From Nitrospira sp. (lineage in GTDB: Bacteria > Nitrospirota > Nitrospiria > Nitrospirales > Nitrospiraceae): a DNA stretch of 18,195 nt. Under the pieces are notes generated by a model, which was not told the origin of the DNA, did no database searches, and was given only the letters and a program-made list of their open reading frames with translations. Each line of letters starts with the position of its first letter. The stretch's first letter is position 1. The stretch covers positions 1-18,195 of the forward strand of contig JAJFBJ010000060.1 in NCBI GenBank assembly GCA_020697375.1. Direction: 5' to 3'. The position numbers and the translations under genes were made by a program. This document shows, in pieces, positions 1 to 6,813 of the stretch.

Positions 1-66
1 CTGTGGGCGCAGACCCTGGAAGTCGAACGGCGGCCGCTGGCCGTCTACGAGGAGGTGGCGCCATGA
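1..66 (+). CDS. istA: IS21-family transposase IstA, C-terminal tail (partial)
   Basis: The frame is open from base 1 and ends with a TGA at 64-66. It encodes the last 21 residues of a protein ending in a segment that includes ERRPLAVYEEVAP, which is IstA-tail-like. Its stop overlaps the istB start region (ATGATG at 63), the usual istA-istB translational coupling in IS21 elements. The catalytic DDE domain lies upstream of the window, so the assignment rests on this tail and the istB partner. Confidence 0.7.
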   Translation: MWAQTLEVERRPLAVYEEVAP

Positions 67-833
67 TGGAGCTGAGTGTCCTCCTCGAACGCCGGAAGAT
101 GGAACATCTACTCACGCAGCTCGACGGGGTCTGTGAGCAGGCCGCCAAGGGCGACCTCGACTATCAAGGGTTCCTGACCCACGCCCTGGAAGCGGAATGG
201 CGCGGGCGACAACAGCGCGGGATCGAAAGTCGCCTGCGACTGGCTCGGTTCCCGTGGATCAAAACCCTGGACCAGTTCGACTTTGAGGTTCAGCCCTCGC
301 TGGACCGCAAGGTGGTGCGGGAGTTGGCGGGGGTGAGCTTCATTGAGCGCACGGAGAATGTGGTCCTCTTGGGGCCGCCGGGAGTCGGCAAAACCCATCT
401 CGCCATCGCGCTCGGCGTCAAAGCTGTCGAAGCCGGCTACTCGGCGCTCTTCCTGACGCTCGAGAGCCTGATGGGCCGCTTGGTGCGCGCCCGCCATGAG
501 AACCGCCTCGACCGGACATTGCAACAACTGGCCTACCCCCGCCTCCTGATTCTGGATGAACTCGGCTACCTCCCCCTCACGCGGGAAGAAGCCAGTCTCT
601 TCTTCCGCCTCCTGGGGCGCCGGTACGAGCGGGGCAGCCTCATGGTGACCAGCAATAAGAGCTTTGCGGATTGGGGCGAGGTCTTCAACGATCACGTGCT
701 CGCCACCGCGATCCTCGATCGACTCCTGCACCATGCGACCACCTTGAATATCAAAGGCGAGAGTTATCGACTGCGGGAACAGAAGAAGGCGGGGCTCTTC
801 GGCCGAGGCCGGCCACTGAGCCGGGAGAGGTGA
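63..833 (+). CDS. istB: IS21-family helper ATPase IstB
   Basis: This is an AAA+/DnaA-related ATPase of 256 residues, the usual IstB size, which helps the IstA transposase assemble on its ends and choose targets. It shows a Walker A motif (LLGPPGVGKTH, about residues 101-111), a Walker B motif (LLILDELGY) and the sensor-like LMVTSNKSF segment. The N-terminal part is the helical IstB domain that contacts the transposase. ATG at 63 is chosen because GAGGAGGTG lies just upstream and the codon overlaps the istA stop; ATG at 66 is equally possible. The frame is open further upstream (GTG at 3), but that stretch is read as istA in another frame. No damage is visible. Confidence 0.95.
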   Translation: MMELSVLLERRKMEHLLTQLDGVCEQAAKGDLDYQGFLTHALEAEWRGRQQRGIESRLRLARFPWIKTLDQFDFEVQPSLDRKVVRELAGVSFIERTENVVLLGPPGVGKTHLAIALGVKAVEAGYSALFLTLESLMGRLVRARHENRLDRTLQQLAYPRLLILDELGYLPLTREEASLFFRLLGRRYERGSLMVTSNKSFADWGEVFNDHVLATAILDRLLHHATTLNIKGESYRLREQKKAGLFGRGRPLSRER

Positions 834-862
834 CAACAGATGTGGCAATCTAAACCGAAGGA

Positions 863-916
863 CCGGACAATCTCATCGGTGAAAAGTGGACATCTCAAAT
901 CGGTGATTTGTGGACA
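863..916 (+). repeat. IS21 right terminus with three tandem repeat units
   Basis: Units ending in GGACA occur at 869, 892 and 916. The latter two share the longer pattern ATCGGTGA-N2-4-GTGGACA. The 23-24 bp spacing matches the multiple transposase-binding sites found at IS21-family ends. On the minus strand the sequence starts with TGT, as expected of an IS21 tip, which places the element boundary at or next to 916. The boundary is inferred without sight of the other end. Confidence 0.65.
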
Positions 917-1031
917 ACCAACTTCGGCCTTGACAGGAAGGACCGACACCGGAACTTGCTCAAGCATGCACCCACTCGGTTTCACACGTCGTCTGCCGGC
1001 GGGAACGCGGGCAGCCCATGTTAGGGGGACT

Positions 1032-1053
1032 GGGGGTGTCGTCAGACTCCCCC
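1032..1053. other. Hairpin before the excisionase-like gene
   Basis: An inverted repeat with arms GGGGGTGTC and GACTCCCCC (one T-T mismatch) and a GTCA loop ends 14 bases before the ATG at 1068. It could be a terminator-like relic separating the IS from the integration genes, or a structure affecting translation of the small gene, which has no clear Shine-Dalgarno sequence. No T-run follows it. Confidence 0.45.
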
Positions 1054-1067
1054 GGTATATCTGCATT

Positions 1068-1382
1068 ATGCTCACCATCAAGGAGCTTTCGGCTTGGCTC
1101 AATATCAAGCCGTCCACACTCTATCTCTGGGTCTCACAGAACCAGATTCCTTGCTGTCGCATTCACGGCCTCCTCCGATTTGAGCCTGACGCCATCCAGG
1201 CGTGGCTGAAGGGCTTTGGGACACACTCGGTCAAACCGTTCCCGTTGCCGACCCGCAAGGATTACAACGACGTAGACCACCTCATTGAAGCCGCCAAACG
1301 CGCCGTCTATACTCCCCGCCACGGGGAAACCAGACCGAAATCAGGCCTCATCCAGAAGGAGGATGCAGATGGGGCTGTTTAA
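1068..1382 (+). CDS. Helix-turn-helix / excisionase-like DNA-binding protein
   Basis: This 104-residue protein has an N-terminal MerR/excisionase-type winged helix-turn-helix (about residues 1-50: LTIKELSAWLNIKPSTLYLWV, then RFEPDAIQAWL). Such proteins bend attachment-site DNA for excision or act as repressors of an integration module. ATG at 1068 is chosen because the HTH homology starts right there; the frame is open upstream without resemblance to anything. Its 3' end overlaps the integrase start by 14 bases, implying one transcript and coupled translation. It belongs to the island left of 2470. The C-terminal half is not recognised. Confidence 0.75.
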   Translation: MLTIKELSAWLNIKPSTLYLWVSQNQIPCCRIHGLLRFEPDAIQAWLKGFGTHSVKPFPLPTRKDYNDVDHLIEAAKRAVYTPRHGETRPKSGLIQKEDADGAV

Positions 1383-2454
1383 GCGCAACAAAGTGTGGTG
1401 GATGACATTCACATATCAGGGGCAGCAAGTCCGACGAAGCACGGGTGCCAGGGACCGACGACTGGCAGAAAACATTCTGTCCAAGGTCAAAGTCCAAATT
1501 GTCGAAGGGCAATGTTTTGAACGTCGTGAAGGACAAGACCGGACGTTTGGAGAAATGATGGACCGATATATGAAAGAGCGTGCGGTCTTGAAGGCTCCGA
1601 AGAGTCGCCTTCGAGATCATGCGGCTCTGACCCATCTCTTGCCCCTCTACAGAGATAAAGTGCTGGCAGCCATCACGCCCAAGCTCATGGCTGGTTATAA
1701 AACCCAGCGGCGAATCGAGCGCGCGGCTCCGGCCACCATCAACAAGGAACTCCAACTCGTGCGACATGCGTTCAACATTGCCATGCGCGAGTGGGAATGG
1801 TGCCGAGAGAATCCCATGCACCGGGTCTCCATGGAACAGGTGCGCAATGAAGTCGATCGTTGGTTGAGTGCCGAGGAGGAGGAACGGCTCATGGCTGCAT
1901 CCTCTCCCTGGCTCCGAGAGATCATGGTCTTTGCACTCAATACGGGCATGCGTCAGGGCGAGATTCTGAACCTGCAATGGCAGGACGTGGATTTTGCTCG
2001 CGGCACGCTGATCGTGATGAAAAGCAAAAACGGCACCCGCAGGACCATTCCGTTGAATACCAAGGTCTTCGATCTCCTGGCAGCCAAACAATCGACTTCA
2101 GGGGGTTCACGCGGGCCGGTTTTTAAGACGCCACTCGGGAATGAGCTTCAGGTGAGATATCTGGTGCGAGAGTTCTGCGAGGCTCGCAATCGGGCCGGGA
2201 TTCCAGACTTTCGTTTCCACGATATGCGGCACACGTTCGCCACCCGGTTGGTTCAGCGGGGAGTCGATTTGTATAAGGTGCAGCGGCTTCTCGGCCACAA
2301 GACGAGCACGATGACGCAACGCTATGCGCATCATTCGCCGGAGAGCTTGAGAGAGGGTGTGAACGTATTGGATGAGTGCCAACCAAAGCGGGTTAGCACA
2401 AATTTAGCACAAGGGGCTATTTTTGAAGATTTACGAGGCTTGAATGTCTCGTAA
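1369..2454 (+). CDS. Tyrosine recombinase / site-specific integrase (integrase 1)
   Basis: This 361-residue integrase has an N-terminal arm-binding region, a SAM-like core-binding domain (about 55-155) and a C-terminal catalytic domain. All catalytic positions are present: R195 (TGMRQGE), K218, H284 and R287 (FHDMRHTF), H310 (LLGHKT) and Y319 (QRYAHHS). ATG at 1369 is preferred over ATG at 1363 because GAAGGAGG at 1355-1362 is then properly spaced. It overlaps the HTH gene. It stops 15 bases before the tRNA-Lys fragment at 2470, so it is the integrase of the island to the left, which used this same target. Close 9-bp direct repeats in its 3' end are candidate binding sites. Confidence 0.95.
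   Translation: MGLFKRNKVWWMTFTYQGQQVRRSTGARDRRLAENILSKVKVQIVEGQCFERREGQDRTFGEMMDRYMKERAVLKAPKSRLRDHAALTHLLPLYRDKVLAAITPKLMAGYKTQRRIERAAPATINKELQLVRHAFNIAMREWEWCRENPMHRVSMEQVRNEVDRWLSAEEEERLMAASSPWLREIMVFALNTGMRQGEILNLQWQDVDFARGTLIVMKSKNGTRRTIPLNTKVFDLLAAKQSTSGGSRGPVFKTPLGNELQVRYLVREFCEARNRAGIPDFRFHDMRHTFATRLVQRGVDLYKVQRLLGHKTSTMTQRYAHHSPESLREGVNVLDECQPKRVSTNLAQGAIFEDLRGLNVS
2393..2412 (+). repeat. Paired 9-bp repeats in the integrase 1 tail (candidate arm sites)
   Basis: TTAGCACAA occurs at 2393-2401 and 2404-2412, 11 bp apart start to start and about 60-80 bp from the attachment core. Tyrosine integrases of the lambda type bind short repeated arm sites beside the core. The spacing and position fit, but binding is inferred. 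The sequence differs from the repeats next to integrase 2. Confidence 0.45.
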
Positions 2455-2469
2455 GTCTTTGATTGTAGG

Positions 2470-2517
2470 TGGTGAGTCGGCTGGGATTCGAACCCAGGAC
2501 CCTCGCCTTAAAAGGGC
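2470..2517 (-). repeat. Attachment site, left copy: tRNA-Lys(TTT) 3' half
   Basis: On the minus strand the 48 bases read from an anticodon loop CTTTTAA (anticodon TTT), through a 5-nt variable loop and a T-arm whose loop is TTCGAAT, to an acceptor strand CCGACTCA followed by CCA. The copy at 16517-16564 is identical. To the right, where the tRNA 5' half should lie, the sequence has no D-arm or matching acceptor strand, so this is a fragment left by integration, not a functional tRNA. Confidence 0.9.
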
Positions 2518-2635
2518 TTCTCGACTGGCTGCTATCACGAACTACGAAGTGAGATTGATTGCTGGAAAAGCCTTGCTAGCAGCGGATTTCCAAACACTCG
2601 AGTGGGATGGATTCGTATTAAGACACATCGGCAAT

Positions 2636-2681
2636 CGGGACCAAAACCGGGACCGAACCGTGACCAAAACCGGGACCAAAA
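2636..2681 (+). repeat. Four tandem 11-12 bp repeats, CGKGACCRAA (candidate arm sites)
   Basis: Units start at 2636, 2648, 2659 and 2671 (CGGGACCAAAA, CGGGACCGAA, CGTGACCAAAA, CGGGACCAAAA). The same motif recurs at 16452 and 16464 near the other end of the element. Matching short repeats on both sides of an attachment core are what arm-type binding sites of the resident integrase would look like. This copy begins about 120 bp inside the left core. Confidence 0.6.
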
Positions 2682-2749
2682 GTTCACTGTCGGAAATGTG
2701 CGATACCTCACGGTTAGAAACATGAAGTGATGGGCGAATTGAGAACTCG

Positions 2750-3019
2750 TTAACTTCGTGCATCCATGAGCACCCATACGCCGACTCCTATGAAACCGAC
2801 TCCGGCAATCAGTTTCAGAGCTTTCGGCGGAATATAAGCGGAGAGTTGCGCGCCAACAAGTACCGCGATGAAACTCGATAGTACGAGGGCCCCGGCAGAG
2901 GCTGCAAATACGCCCGCTTTATTTGTACTCTTATCGGCCGCGAACAGCAGTGTCGCAAGTTGGGTTTTATCGCCGAGTTCAGCCAGAAAGACTGTCACAA
3001 AAATCGGCCACAGTGCCAT
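2750..3019 (-). CDS. Half-size UPF0016/GDT1 (TMEM165) family membrane protein
   Basis: The protein has 89 residues with three predicted membrane segments. It carries the family signature ELGDKTQL (E14, D17, K18, T19) in the first segment, the motif thought to bind the cation in GDT1/TMEM165-type manganese or calcium exporters. Full-length members have two such repeats (about 200 residues); this one carries a single repeat, so it would have to form a dimer, as single-repeat bacterial homologues are believed to do. No second copy is adjacent. The start at 3019 is set by the homology, with a G-rich stretch ahead of it. It is the first gene inside the left end of the element. No yybP-ykoY-type manganese riboswitch was recognised upstream. 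Confidence 0.8.
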   Translation of the reverse strand: MALWPIFVTVFLAELGDKTQLATLLFAADKSTNKAGVFAASAGALVLSSFIAVLVGAQLSAYIPPKALKLIAGVGFIGVGVWVLMDARS

Positions 3020-3702
3020 TTCAGTTCCCCCTGTTCAGTGACTTCCATTACGCGAGCTCGCTGTTACACGACGCCAGAGTCCGCGTCAGACGGACGGGAA
3101 TCTATGTGCTCAATGGTTAGAGCTTCCATCGTAGATACTTGCTTCATTCTTCTTGCTCAAAATGCACTTAGTCACATTCTAGCATCGCAGATTTCAACTT
3201 ACGACAGTTCCTAGGCCTAAAAGCCCAGTTCCACGCATTGCTAAATTCACTTACATAAGCTGAGACAATTGCGCCTGGTGCAACTATGATGCAACGTATG
3301 CCCCGTTCTATTTGAGAAAACATTTTTCAAAATACATTTTTGGTGACGCTTCCCCAATTCAAATGGACGCGTCCTAAAGTGAGCGCATCAGCACAATTTG
3401 CATGCCCTATAGCTGGGTTGGGATGAGTCCGACCCCCGCGGGTTCAATCCAGGCATTTACCCACCTCTATCTGCAAACCTTGTGCTGATAACACTCGAAG
3501 GGATTATCAAAACTGAGAGGGAGATGCTTGGGAATTGCCGAGAGCCATATGAGTACACGATCCCATACACGCTGCGATCATATCCCTTCCTGAGAAACTA
3601 CCTGGAAGTCCAGCCTCTGGCAGAGAACATACCCAGGTGACACAATACTTCCCCTGAATCCCCACATCTAGCCGAGACGCAGTTGGGTCCTCCGCCGGGC
3701 CT
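3020..3702. other. Gene-free stretch of 683 bp
   Basis: I see no convincing coding sequence here: the longest open frames have no family resemblance and run antisense to or beyond real genes. The part from 3100 to 3370 is more AT-rich than its surroundings. It contains the structured element at 3388-3488 described separately. It lies upstream of the UPF0016 gene and downstream of the MEDS gene, so it must hold any UPF0016 promoter. Confidence 0.6.
3388..3488 (+). ncRNA. Long imperfect hairpin, possible small RNA or MITE-like element
   Basis: Outer arms TCAGCACAATTTGCA (3388-3402) and TGCAAACCTTGTGCTGA (3472-3488) pair over 15 bp with a 2-nt bulge. Inside, 3413-3422 (CTGGGTTGGG) pairs with 3443-3452 (TTCAATCCAG) over 10 bp only if G-U wobbles are allowed, which works for a plus-strand RNA but not for its complement. 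ATGC at 3402-3405 can pair with GCAT at 3453-3456. The inner part faintly resembles tRNA T-arm sequence, so a decayed tRNA is another reading. No known RNA family was recognised. Confidence 0.35.
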
Positions 3703-4284
3703 TTACACACACCGCACATCGACTTGCCGCCATCCTCGCTGGTCAGGCAGGAGAACTGACCGGTGATTGGTGAACATGTTGAGCATGTCGGAGGGACTCC
3801 AGCCAGCCGCGGGATACGTGCACAAGGCCAGGACATTCGCCGTCTGCACCGTGTCATGCACGATGCGTTCGTACTCGACGAACTGCCCGCGCTGGTCGGG
3901 GGACTGGACCCATGACGAATCACCGGCGACCCGCATCCCCCCGAAGCGGGCGGACATTTGCGCGATCTTAGGACGGCCATTTGCAATGATGCGCTGAAGA
4001 TCCATCGGACCCTGCGGCCCATACCAGTCAGCGGAGGAAATCAGTTCCAACTGGCCCGTGCTGAGATAGTCGTACACCTCGGGGATGACCCACTGGAGCG
4101 CTGTCGTCGCAGTGGTGGGTGTGTGCCACAGAGGGAGAATCCAGAGACACCCTTCGTGGTCCTCCAAGCCCGTTTGGAGGAACGAGTGCATGAGCTGCTG
4201 AAGGTCGCTAGTGGATTGATAATAGCTACAGAAGTGGCTGCCCCATGGCACCGCGGGGGAAGGTGTGCAGCCGAGACGAGGCAT
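3703..4284 (-). CDS. MEDS (DcmR-type sensory) domain protein
   Basis: This 193-residue protein is almost entirely a MEDS domain, the sensory domain named from DcmR and methanogen/methylotroph regulators. The signature includes WGSHFCSYYQSTSDLQQLM near residue 14 and GLEDHEGCLWILP about 25 residues later. The tail ALCTYPAAGWSPSDMLNMFTNH matches the usual end of the domain. No kinase, HTH or output domain is attached, so it would have to act through another protein. The ATG at 4284 has AGAGG upstream. A REC protein and a membrane protein with a kinase-associated module follow on the same strand. The ligand is unknown. Confidence 0.8.
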   Translation of the reverse strand: MPRLGCTPSPAVPWGSHFCSYYQSTSDLQQLMHSFLQTGLEDHEGCLWILPLWHTPTTATTALQWVIPEVYDYLSTGQLELISSADWYGPQGPMDLQRIIANGRPKIAQMSARFGGMRVAGDSSWVQSPDQRGQFVEYERIVHDTVQTANVLALCTYPAAGWSPSDMLNMFTNHRSVLLPDQRGWRQVDVRCV

Positions 4285-4555
4285 GGCATCCTCTGATGCA
4301 TGGCTTCGAGGTCAAACAAGGCAGAGCCACGGGGCACCGGAGCGCCCACTCTAACCCATTCACTCGGCCTGCACCATAGAATTCCGGCCGACGTCGGCAG
4401 CTAGGTAAACCACTAGAGCCTCCGCTACTCAGGAAGGCCGTCTCACTTATTTAGAAAATCATGGTGGAGTAACTGGGGGGATCGAGCTGTCCGTCTACCA
4501 ACGGAGGTGTTTGAAAGTCACCAGACGGTATTGGGAAAGGGTATAGAAGTGACTT

Positions 4556-4957
4556 CTATGGCGGCGCTGTGTTCTCCTTGCGACCGACTAAACATTGCGC
4601 CACACCCGCCCGCAATTCGCGGACGCCCAACGGCTTAAAGAGCATCATATCCGCGCCCAATTGTGTGGCCTCGCCGAGCGGCTCGTTCGGCCCCTGGGCA
4701 CCAGACACTGCCAGAATCTTGAGCGAGGGATACTCTGCTCGTAACTCCCGGATGACAGTCGAGCCATCTTCATCTGGTAAGTACATGTCGGCGATCACCA
4801 GATCAGTCGGCGAGTCCCGAAAGCGACGGATCCCGTCCTGACTGGTGGCGGCCTCAACAATCGTGTAACCAACTGGTTCCAAAATCGCGCGAAACAAGCC
4901 TCGTACGGCCTCCTCGTCATCAATGACCAGAATAGATGCGACGTATGGAGCCTCCAT
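4556..4957 (-). CDS. Stand-alone response-regulator receiver (REC) protein
   Basis: The protein consists of a single CheY-like receiver domain of about 120 residues. It shows the acidic pair in ILVIDDEE, the phospho-acceptor aspartate in VIADMYLPDEDG, the serine switch residue in LAVSGAQG and the conserved lysine in LFKPLG. No DNA-binding or enzymatic output domain is present. ATG at 4957 is chosen because the REC fold starts within ten residues and GGAG precedes it. The frame is open to 5122, with another ATG at 5056 that would add a hydrophobic leader-like stretch, so the start is uncertain. No histidine kinase is encoded nearby. Confidence 0.85.
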   Translation of the reverse strand: MEAPYVASILVIDDEEAVRGLFRAILEPVGYTIVEAATSQDGIRRFRDSPTDLVIADMYLPDEDGSTVIRELRAEYPSLKILAVSGAQGPNEPLGEATQLGADMMLFKPLGVRELRAGVAQCLVGRKENTAPP

Positions 4958-5164
4958 GGACTCCGGCGATTGGTTCTGCACGGCGATGCCTCTGTCAGGG
5001 GGTGAACAAAGAGTGGAACTCCACAGCATCCATGTCGTTGCTACAGCGGCGCTCATTAGAACTCTGTTAAGAGTACGACGCCGGGGGGTGTGGCAGCGAC
5101 TAGGATGATCCCCTGATCTCACGTCGCCGTGAAACGTACGTGGGAGGGCTTAACTTAAATGCTC

Positions 5165-5749
5165 TCAGGCGCCGGTGCGGTGAGCAGGAAATACGGTGGG
5201 AAAATGTTCCTCCCCACATTCGGGACAGATGCCGTGACTGAAGTGAGCCTGCGAATTGGCCGAAATGAACACTTCCATCCGCTCCCAGTAGCCGGTGTCA
5301 TCCCGGATTTTTTTGCAATACGCGCAAATCGGCAGTAAGCCCCGAAGAATTTTCGTTTCCTCTTCTGCTCGTTTCCGTGTGATAGCGAGCGCAGCGGTCA
5401 ACCAAATCATGAAACATGCAATGAGGCGGTTGAGGAACCCGATCCAAAGAATACCTGCCGGATGAAGTAAATATCCCAGGGTAGCGAGCACCGTGCAGCC
5501 GACCGCCGTAGTCACCATAAGAGGCGTGTCATGTTTGGAGGACCACAGCGCCATCCATGCGACAGGCGCAACATAGAGCATGCCAATCGCAATGTCAGTG
5601 TCGATCAAGATATCGAGAAGAAAGATACCTAGGACGAAGACGAGGTTTAAGAGGATGAGGAGGGGATGATGTCGAAATCGATGCAGCAGATGAGTCAGTC
5701 CATCAGCACGATGTGTCGTTCTCTCATGTGAAGCGCCTGTAGATGGCAT
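5165..5749 (-). CDS. Four-TM membrane protein with C-terminal CxxCKKIRDD zinc module
   Basis: This 194-residue protein has about four membrane segments between residues 29 and 123, resembling the MASE-like sensors at the front of Nitrospira-type histidine kinases and cyclases (DILIDTDIAIGMLYVAPV). A short charged linker follows (RKRAEEETKILRGLLP). The cytoplasmic C-terminus has ICAYCKKIRDDTGYWERME and HGICPECGEEHFP, with C142, C145, C175 and C178 likely to bind zinc. That module is usually found after PAS or REC domains in two-component proteins. Here sensor and zinc module are joined without a kinase or cyclase between them. The start at 5749 is the only ATG before the first membrane segment; no strong ribosome site is visible. 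Confidence 0.75.
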   Translation of the reverse strand: MPSTGASHERTTHRADGLTHLLHRFRHHPLLILLNLVFVLGIFLLDILIDTDIAIGMLYVAPVAWMALWSSKHDTPLMVTTAVGCTVLATLGYLLHPAGILWIGFLNRLIACFMIWLTAALAITRKRAEEETKILRGLLPICAYCKKIRDDTGYWERMEVFISANSQAHFSHGICPECGEEHFPTVFPAHRTGA

Positions 5750-5842
5750 AAGAGTCTTGGGGCAGCCACCACCAACTCAAGGCACCTATTAACAAGTTTA
5801 CTATATGCTTCCGCGCCCCTCTGAACAATCAATATTTAGCAT

Positions 5843-5990
5843 GTGGCCTTCGGTGGGTCCGGCGTCATACGGGAGAGGCGCAAGGAACGTTTCTACATAT
5901 CGTGGACTACGACATTCCGTTGCCGTCATGTCATTTTGCCGGGAGGTCTCGGGATGAGCCTATCTATGGCGGAGGCGGGTGAGAGCCCAT
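5843..5990 (+). pseudogene. Possible remnant of a PilZ-type c-di-GMP-binding protein
   Basis: In one plus-strand frame, RERRKERFYISWTTTFRC followed about 15 residues later by GLGMSLSMAEAG recalls the RRxxRF start and the LSxxG segment of short PilZ domains. No further PilZ homology follows; the frame continues as low-quality sequence antisense to the zinc-ribbon gene. It may be a decayed gene or a chance match. Confidence 0.2.
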
Positions 5991-6289
5991 TGCGCGAGCC
6001 AGTGACGGAATCGCAAGAGGAGCCGCGAAGGCCAAGGAATGTGCGAGCTTCGAGTTCGACTGGCGGTGCGGCAGAGGTGTGCGAGCTTCAACCGAAAGAG
6101 ACGGTGCCGAACATCGTTCTGCTTCATCCGATGACCGGGCGAAAGACCTAAGATTGCTTGAGAGCGTCCATCGACCTGTATGATCCAGGAGGCGCCGCAG
6201 GACTGACATTCAAAAACGCTCTTGTCCGTTGGAGCCATGGTGACCGAAGCGGCGGTGCCCAACCTACAGCGCGGACAGGACACTAGCAT
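5960..6289 (-). CDS. Small zinc-ribbon protein, hypothetical
   Basis: From ATG 6289 the protein has 109 residues. The first 40 form a plausible zinc ribbon: VSCPRCRLG, then about 18 residues on ECQSCGASW, giving a C-x2-C ... C-x2-C layout. The rest is arginine-rich and not recognised, and may be read-through of non-coding sequence. The start is chosen because AAGGGAAG lies upstream and the Cys pattern begins at once; ATGs at 6310 and 6334 are in frame. It is on the same strand as the neighbouring signalling genes. The function is unknown. Confidence 0.5.
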   Translation of the reverse strand: MLVSCPRCRLGTAASVTMAPTDKSVFECQSCGASWIIQVDGRSQAILGLSPGHRMKQNDVRHRLFRLKLAHLCRTASRTRSSHIPWPSRLLLRFRHWLAQWALTRLRHR

Positions 6290-6813
6290 TTGATAGCTTC
6301 TTCCCTTCATTCTCGACGATAAGCGTGTCGGCACTGCTTATTCGTTATCCACCGAGGTTGCGGCTTCGTGAGATGCCTCTATACCTCACCATGCTAGCGG
6401 CTTCCGCCCACGGGCAAAATTTCTTCTGACGAGGGACAGCTCAAGCGCTAGTTCCCCCGCAGTCTTCGACGGTCTTGGTAGGCATGCGGTCGATAGTGTC
6501 GACATCGCTACTTGATCCAGGCGGTTGTGAACATGTCGTTCTTTAACCTACGCTGGCATAACAGTTCTGTCTACACAAATCCGACCTCTCGCCGGAGGTG
6601 CCTGATGAGATGATGGCACAGGATGAACAAGTAGCAATTGCTGCTTGAGCCGATCGAATTCAGACGAGGGATGGTCGGTTATCGGAGCTGCAGAGGTGCT
6701 AAGAGCCCGGCGGAAAGCTTTTTATTTCGCCTCTCGACTGCCATGTTTACGGAGTACGACGCAGGGCAGCCTAGCGGCAAGCCTGATCCAAGGGAGTGGC
6801 ACCACGGCCCGAA
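6290..6813. other. Gene-poor stretch of 524 bp
   Basis: I see no supported gene. A plus-strand open frame at 6645-6878 has no recognisable family and overlaps the end of the DUF3015 gene. The interval separates the signalling cargo from the DUF3015/exopolysaccharide cargo and would be read as the region downstream of DUF3015. Confidence 0.5.

Larger units (their letters stand above)
1..916 (+). mobile_element. IS21-family insertion sequence, right-hand part
   Basis: The segment holds the last codons of an istA-type transposase, a complete istB helper ATPase overlapping it, and a right terminus with tandem transposase-site-like repeats. The terminus is read from the minus strand: it begins TGTCCAC at 916, and related units end at 916, 892 and 869, a 23-24 bp period typical of IS21 ends. 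The left end and most of istA lie outside the window. The target-site duplication cannot be checked for the same reason. The istB reading frame is intact, so nothing visible says the element is dead. Confidence 0.85.

Noticed and set aside
2470..2517. Functional tRNA-Lys gene
   Set aside because: Only the 3' half is present. The flanking bases give no D-arm or 5' acceptor strand; the same holds at 16517-16564.
2636..2681. CRISPR-like array
   Set aside because: Units are 11-12 bp with no spacers. The copies at the other end of the element fit integrase arm sites better.
2444..2725. Open frame of 93 codons crossing the left attachment site
   Set aside because: Its only recognisable part (GIRTQDPRLKRA) is a translation of the tRNA-Lys 3' half, a known source of false genes. 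The rest is read from the arm-like repeats, and it overlaps integrase 1.
3020..3260. yybP-ykoY manganese riboswitch upstream of the UPF0016 gene
   Set aside because: The conserved junction sequences were looked for on the minus strand and not found.
3388..3488. Integron attC site
   Set aside because: The overall hairpin size would fit, but the GTTRRRY/RYYYAAC boxes are missing from the arms.
3507..4022. 171-codon minus-strand frame with some CxxC patterns
   Set aside because: It overlaps the MEDS gene in another frame and has no family match. The MEDS domain ends normally, so a frameshifted extension is not needed.
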